Assembly (NCBI GenBank): GCA_021806185.1
Contig: JAJZXZ010000010.1
Span: forward strand, 1-10,288
DNA: 10,288 nucleotides
Direction of reading: 5' to 3'
Origin: Microcaldota archaeon
GTDB taxonomy: Archaea > Micrarchaeota > Micrarchaeia > Micrarchaeales > Micrarchaeaceae
How positions within the stretch are numbered: the first letter of the stretch is position 1; the number at the start of each line of letters is the position of its first letter. A program made the position numbers and the translations under genes. The notes beneath the pieces are model-generated. The model saw only the letters and a list, made by a program, of their open reading frames with translations, had not been told where the DNA came from and made no database searches. Of the stretch, positions 6,930 to 10,288 are shown in pieces.

Positions 6930-6948
6930 GCTCCGTATCTTTTCGGGT

Positions 6949-7932
6949 TTAGACAAGCCCGTAAAACAGCAGGTACATCAGTATGCCGGCCAAGACCCCT
7001 AAAAGCAGAGGGGGTATTGCAGGCAGCGGCCTCTTGTACCTCCGTAGTATGAAGGTTGTTAGGATGAGCCCGAGCGTAGAGCCTATAACTATGAAGAAGC
7101 TCAGGGTGAAGCTGAATGCCACCTTGTACGCCGCAACTGCCACCATCAGCGGAACGGCGAGGTCGCCGGCGCCGAGCTCCATGTGCGCCGCTACCGGCAG
7201 CATTCCACGTTTGTACATGCGCACTAGCGCCGATGGCAGCTTTACTCCCTTAATCTCCTTGTTGAACTCTGCAACCTCTCCGCTGCTGAAGCTGCTCTTC
7301 GGTATCGCCTCAACTTCGTTGACCCCCACAAGGAAGGCGAGGTTCCTCGATGACATCGCCTTGGCCATCGTTATCATGTGCTTCGTGACGAACACCGCTA
7401 TGAAGTCATAGACGGCGAGTATCGCCATGAATACGAGTGCGACTATAAAACTGAAGCTGATTCCTATTAGGAGGCCGACGCCCGCACTGGCTATTATCGT
7501 CGCCGTGTTCCTCAGCCTTGGGAATCTATTCTTCAGAACGATTAATGCGAGCGCGGCCGCTATGCCTATGATAAAGTTTGTCGTTATCGTGTTGCCGGCT
7601 ATGCTAAAAAGAACGCTGGTGGTGGCGAGCCCTGAAACCAGCATGAATACGAAGAAGGATGTTATGAATATTACCGCCCCTTCAAATATTATGAACAGCT
7701 TGTCACCTTTATAGAGCTTCATTATAAGGAGCAGCACTAGAGCCAGCACTATGATGTAGACGATGAAGAAAAGCGCGCTTGCCGCAGAGGTTATGACCTG
7801 CGCTGCGGCCACCTGCTGGTACGTTGCCCCGCTGTATATCTCGCTAGCTAGGAAGAGCCCGAAGAACTGCACTATCATGAAGATTACTAGTATCTGCAGT
7901 ACCTGCCTGGTCTCTATAACTCGTAAAGACAA
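6949..7932 (-). CDS. psh: Presenilin-like intramembrane aspartyl protease (A22 family)
   Basis: Presenilin and signal-peptide-peptidase relatives cut transmembrane helices using two membrane-embedded aspartates. The 327-residue protein shows about nine hydrophobic segments (roughly 12-29, 47-71, 79-101, 115-134, 143-160, 161-181, 253-272, 273-296, 304-325). Segment 6 carries AVYDF with D176 (the YD motif), and segment 7 carries LGAGDLA with D257 (the GxGD motif). Segment 9 begins LPAIP, a variant of the PAL motif with Ile for Leu. A hydrophilic loop of about 70 residues separates segments 6 and 7, as in archaeal PSH. The start is TTG 7932: no ATG fits, and GAGGGAG overlapping the mcm stop lies 4 nt upstream. 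It follows mcm by 9 bp, so the two are almost certainly co-transcribed. Substrates are unknown; leftover signal peptides are a reasonable guess. Confidence 0.92.
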   Translation of the reverse strand: MSLRVIETRQVLQILVIFMIVQFFGLFLASEIYSGATYQQVAAAQVITSAASALFFIVYIIVLALVLLLIMKLYKGDKLFIIFEGAVIFITSFFVFMLVSGLATTSVLFSIAGNTITTNFIIGIAAALALIVLKNRFPRLRNTATIIASAGVGLLIGISFSFIVALVFMAILAVYDFIAVFVTKHMITMAKAMSSRNLAFLVGVNEVEAIPKSSFSSGEVAEFNKEIKGVKLPSALVRMYKRGMLPVAAHMELGAGDLAVPLMVAVAAYKVAFSFTLSFFIVIGSTLGLILTTFILRRYKRPLPAIPPLLLGVLAGILMYLLFYGLV

Positions 7933-7936
7933 ACGG

Positions 7937-7943
7937 CTCCCTC
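7937..7943 (-). promoter_or_regulatory. Shine-Dalgarno site that decides the TTG start of psh
   Basis: The minus strand reads GAGGGAG, overlapping the mcm TGA stop and ending 4 nt before TTG 7932. It supports a non-ATG start and translational coupling to mcm. Confidence 0.65.
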
Positions 7944-10005
7944 ACTCGTTTTCGTGGCTTACCGTCTTGACTACCCCTGCCCTGGGCCTGAATATGTCGC
8001 CGTTCCTCTCCAGTTCGACTATATACTTGTTGACCTCTGCGGCTGTAAGGCCCGCCTTTTCAGCCTCCTCCATTATGCGCGGCAGTTTAGCGGCAGACTC
8101 CTCTGCCTCCAGCCTCTTTACTATCCCGAGCACCGCATTTATCTTCACAACCTTCTCTCTCGGCATGCCGGTGACAAGAGCATCAATGTCACGCCTGCCT
8201 CCCCTGTCTACGGCAAGCGTCTTCAGCATGAATTCGTTCAGCGCTATTGCATTCTCCGCATCTGACACTTCTACGACTCCGGCGAGGCGAGCCTTCGCGC
8301 TCGCCTCTGCCATCCTTATGAGCCCTTCGATCTGCCTCGGCGTTATCGGCGTGACCCCCTGCTTCGCGCCCAGCTTCCTCAGCTCTATGTAGTAATCCTG
8401 TATGCGGGCTGCGGCCTCCTGGCTTATCCTCGGATTTATGCTCTTCCTCGCATAAGCGATATATTTCCTGAGTATCTCGCTCTCTATAGGTGGTTTCTCC
8501 ACCTGCTCGTATTCCTGGATCTCGGACATCCTGGCGCCCGCGGCCTCGTGCTGCAGCAGTATGTGCCTCGCTATGCTCTTATCGAGCTCCTCATCCATTA
8601 TGTCTTTTATAGGGAATATGAGGTCAAATCTTGAAAGCAGCGTTGGCGGTATATTGAATTGGTCTGCAGGATAAGAGTTTGGGTCGAACCTCCCGTACTT
8701 CGGGTTCGCCGCTGCAAGCACCGCGGTCCTGGCGTTGAATGTTGCTATTATGCCGGCTTTGGCCACGCTTATGGTCTGAGATTCCAGGGCTTCGTGCAGC
8801 GCCGCCTTGTCATCGTCAGTGATTTTATCGAACTCATCTATGCATACGGTTCCGCCGGATCCGAGCACGAGCGCGCCTCCTTTCAGCGTCCATCCTCCTT
8901 CTGAAAAATCGTCTCGCTCTGCAACTGCGGTCATCCCGCCGCCGGTTACGGACTTGCCACTCACGTATATGCCCTTCGGCACGAGCCTCGCCACGGATGA
9001 GAGGATTCGGGTCTTTGCGCTGCCTGGGTCGCCTATGAGCAGGATGTGCATGTCGCTCCTTATCAGCCCTCCGTCAACAAGCGTCTTGCCCATAGTCCCT
9101 CCGAACAGCTGCAGCGCGACGCCCTGCTTTATCTCATTATAACCGTATATCGCTGGCGCTATCGATTTGTATATCTTCTCGAATATGTGTGGGTCCTTCC
9201 CCATCTCCTTGATCAGCCGCTCCTCATCCGCCGTTATCTGCAGCTCGGCGAACTCCTTCTGCTTCGGGACGATCGACACCGTATCGACGAACATCGTGTA
9301 GACGTCTTTCTCGAGCTTGCCCCTCTGGTTCCTACGCGGCCTTATGCGCAGTATCCCGGTTATCTCTATCCTGTCCCCAGGAATTACTGTATTGACAAGG
9401 TCGTCCTCTATCCAGACCTCAAGTTGCCATGTAGGGGCGCTGCCGCGCAGCTTCTCAAGAGGGTCCTGTATCGCTATCTTCTGCAGGTTTATGAACTGGG
9501 ATTCCTCGGCTACCTGCTTGAGCGACCTCCTCTTGCACGACAGGCATATGTCCGGCACCTCGTCCCTCCCGGCCCTTATCTTGTAAGTTGCACCGCAGAA
9601 CGTGCACTTGTATGAGCCCACCTGCACCTTAGGGTTTATCTCCGACCTTTTCACAATAAGCCCGTCAAGCATCACCAGCTTGCTTATGTATGCAGAGCCG
9701 ACATCCTGCACCATTGGCGTGTTCACGTTCTGGCCGAATACGCGCACATGGACGTTGTTGCCCTCAAGCTGTACGTCACTCATCTTGCCCTCGAGCGACT
9801 CCGTCGCCGCCTCAAGCACGGAGTCTGGCTGCTCTATCAATGCCTCGGCAAGCTCAGGGTCGAACTTTATGATATCTTTGAAATCTACGGCCAGGCTCCT
9901 TTTGTCAGGAAAAGAGAGCGAAAGGTCATTTATCTGCTCGCGGTAGCGCCTTTCGAAGAAATCGTCGAACCTCGACTTTATGCCTTCGAGCGCCGCATCT
10001 ACCAT
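7942..10005 (-). CDS. mcm: Replicative DNA helicase MCM
   Basis: MCM is the AAA+ helicase that unwinds DNA at archaeal replication forks as a hexamer. The 687-residue protein has an N-terminal helical domain, a zinc motif CTFC...CLSC (C134, C137, C154, C157), and an OB-fold with the RPRRNQRGK hairpin region. The AAA+ core carries Walker A GDPGSAKT (325-332), Walker B CIDEFD (388-393), sensor 1 N434, the arginine finger in LSRFDL (R459) and sensor 2 TPRQIEGL (R557). A C-terminal winged helix covers about 645-680. All catalytic residues are present, and no intein interrupts Walker A, a common insertion point in archaeal mcm genes. The ATG at 10005 follows AGAGGGG by 4 nt. It heads an operon with psh 9 bp downstream and is divergent from metG. 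Length and motifs are normal for the family. Confidence 0.97.
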   Translation of the reverse strand: MVDAALEGIKSRFDDFFERRYREQINDLSLSFPDKRSLAVDFKDIIKFDPELAEALIEQPDSVLEAATESLEGKMSDVQLEGNNVHVRVFGQNVNTPMVQDVGSAYISKLVMLDGLIVKRSEINPKVQVGSYKCTFCGATYKIRAGRDEVPDICLSCKRRSLKQVAEESQFINLQKIAIQDPLEKLRGSAPTWQLEVWIEDDLVNTVIPGDRIEITGILRIRPRRNQRGKLEKDVYTMFVDTVSIVPKQKEFAELQITADEERLIKEMGKDPHIFEKIYKSIAPAIYGYNEIKQGVALQLFGGTMGKTLVDGGLIRSDMHILLIGDPGSAKTRILSSVARLVPKGIYVSGKSVTGGGMTAVAERDDFSEGGWTLKGGALVLGSGGTVCIDEFDKITDDDKAALHEALESQTISVAKAGIIATFNARTAVLAAANPKYGRFDPNSYPADQFNIPPTLLSRFDLIFPIKDIMDEELDKSIARHILLQHEAAGARMSEIQEYEQVEKPPIESEILRKYIAYARKSINPRISQEAAARIQDYYIELRKLGAKQGVTPITPRQIEGLIRMAEASAKARLAGVVEVSDAENAIALNEFMLKTLAVDRGGRRDIDALVTGMPREKVVKINAVLGIVKRLEAEESAAKLPRIMEEAEKAGLTAAEVNKYIVELERNGDIFRPRAGVVKTVSHENE

Positions 10006-10032
10006 ATTACCCCTCTAGAACGCGCCAATACC

Positions 10033-10048
10033 ATTTGGCATGGCAAAT
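10033..10048. repeat. Imperfect 16-bp palindrome between the mcm and metG promoters
   Basis: ATTTGGCATGGCAAAT pairs at 7 of 8 positions around its centre. It lies between the putative mcm TATA box and the mcm start, where a bound regulator could block transcription. An operator role is inference only; one such palindrome in an AT-rich spacer can arise by chance. Confidence 0.35.
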
Positions 10049-10056
10049 TAATATTT
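10045..10056 (-). promoter_or_regulatory. Putative TATA box for mcm-psh
   Basis: The minus strand reads AAATATTAATTT, an AT-rich element in an otherwise mixed spacer. Its centre is about 45 bases from ATG 10005, predicting a leader of about 20 nt that contains the AGAGGGG ribosome site at 10010-10016. It is weaker than the other TATA boxes in the window. Confidence 0.45.
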
Positions 10057-10089
10057 GTTTCCCCCAAGCAGGCGGAAGTATGGTGGTAG

Positions 10090-10288
<199 letters not shown>

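Noticed and set aside
8990..9031. Possible intein at the MCM Walker A, a frequent insertion point in archaeal mcm
   Set aside because: GDPGSAKT is continuous and the 687-residue length is that of an uninterrupted MCM.

Overview
The window is archaeal chromosome, densely packed with housekeeping genes. The domain call rests on the gene content: an MCM replicative helicase, an archaeal/eukaryotic-type ribosomal protein L10e, aEF-1 beta, a Dph2 diphthamide enzyme, a Rad50 ATPase, and a presenilin-like protease. It also rests on TATA-type promoter elements about 25-30 bases before likely transcription starts. Coding spans almost the whole window and Ile ATA and Arg AGG codons are common. A small-genome lineage such as a DPANN/Micrarchaeota-like archaeon is my guess; I cannot prove it from this sequence alone. 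I see no mobile element, CRISPR array, tRNA or rRNA.

Layout. Positions 1-1115 (minus) hold rpl10e followed by the 5' part of dph2, both translation functions. They are divergent from ftsZ (1256-2299, plus), and the 140-bp spacer carries one TATA box for each side. ftsZ converges on rad50 (2288-4597, minus) with a 12-bp tail-to-tail overlap. Upstream of rad50, also on minus, is a tight unit: a secreted, membrane-anchored Lon-type (S16) serine protease (5060-6892), a tiny double zinc-ribbon protein (4894-5058) and aEF-1 beta (4646-4894). Further upstream are mcm (7942-10005) and, 9 bp after it, a presenilin-family intramembrane aspartyl protease (6949-7932). mcm is divergent from metG (methionyl-tRNA synthetase, partial at the right edge), with a 138-bp two-way promoter region.

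Expression logic. ftsZ, rad50 and the S16 protease have a TATA box about 30-33 bases before the ATG, which predicts leaderless or near-leaderless mRNAs. Genes inside operons (the zinc ribbon, aEF-1 beta, psh) and mcm instead have purine-rich Shine-Dalgarno sequences. This difference also decides several starts that a longest-ORF approach gets wrong.

Most unusual content. An intramembrane aspartyl protease lies directly next to a cell-surface Ser/Lys protease that has about 20 N-glycosylation sequons and a large uncharacterised domain. The window also holds a short rad50 with a Met in place of the usual Walker A Asn and no mre11 in view. None of this amounts to a clearly new defence or mobile system; it reads as core chromosome with a possible membrane-proteolysis pair.
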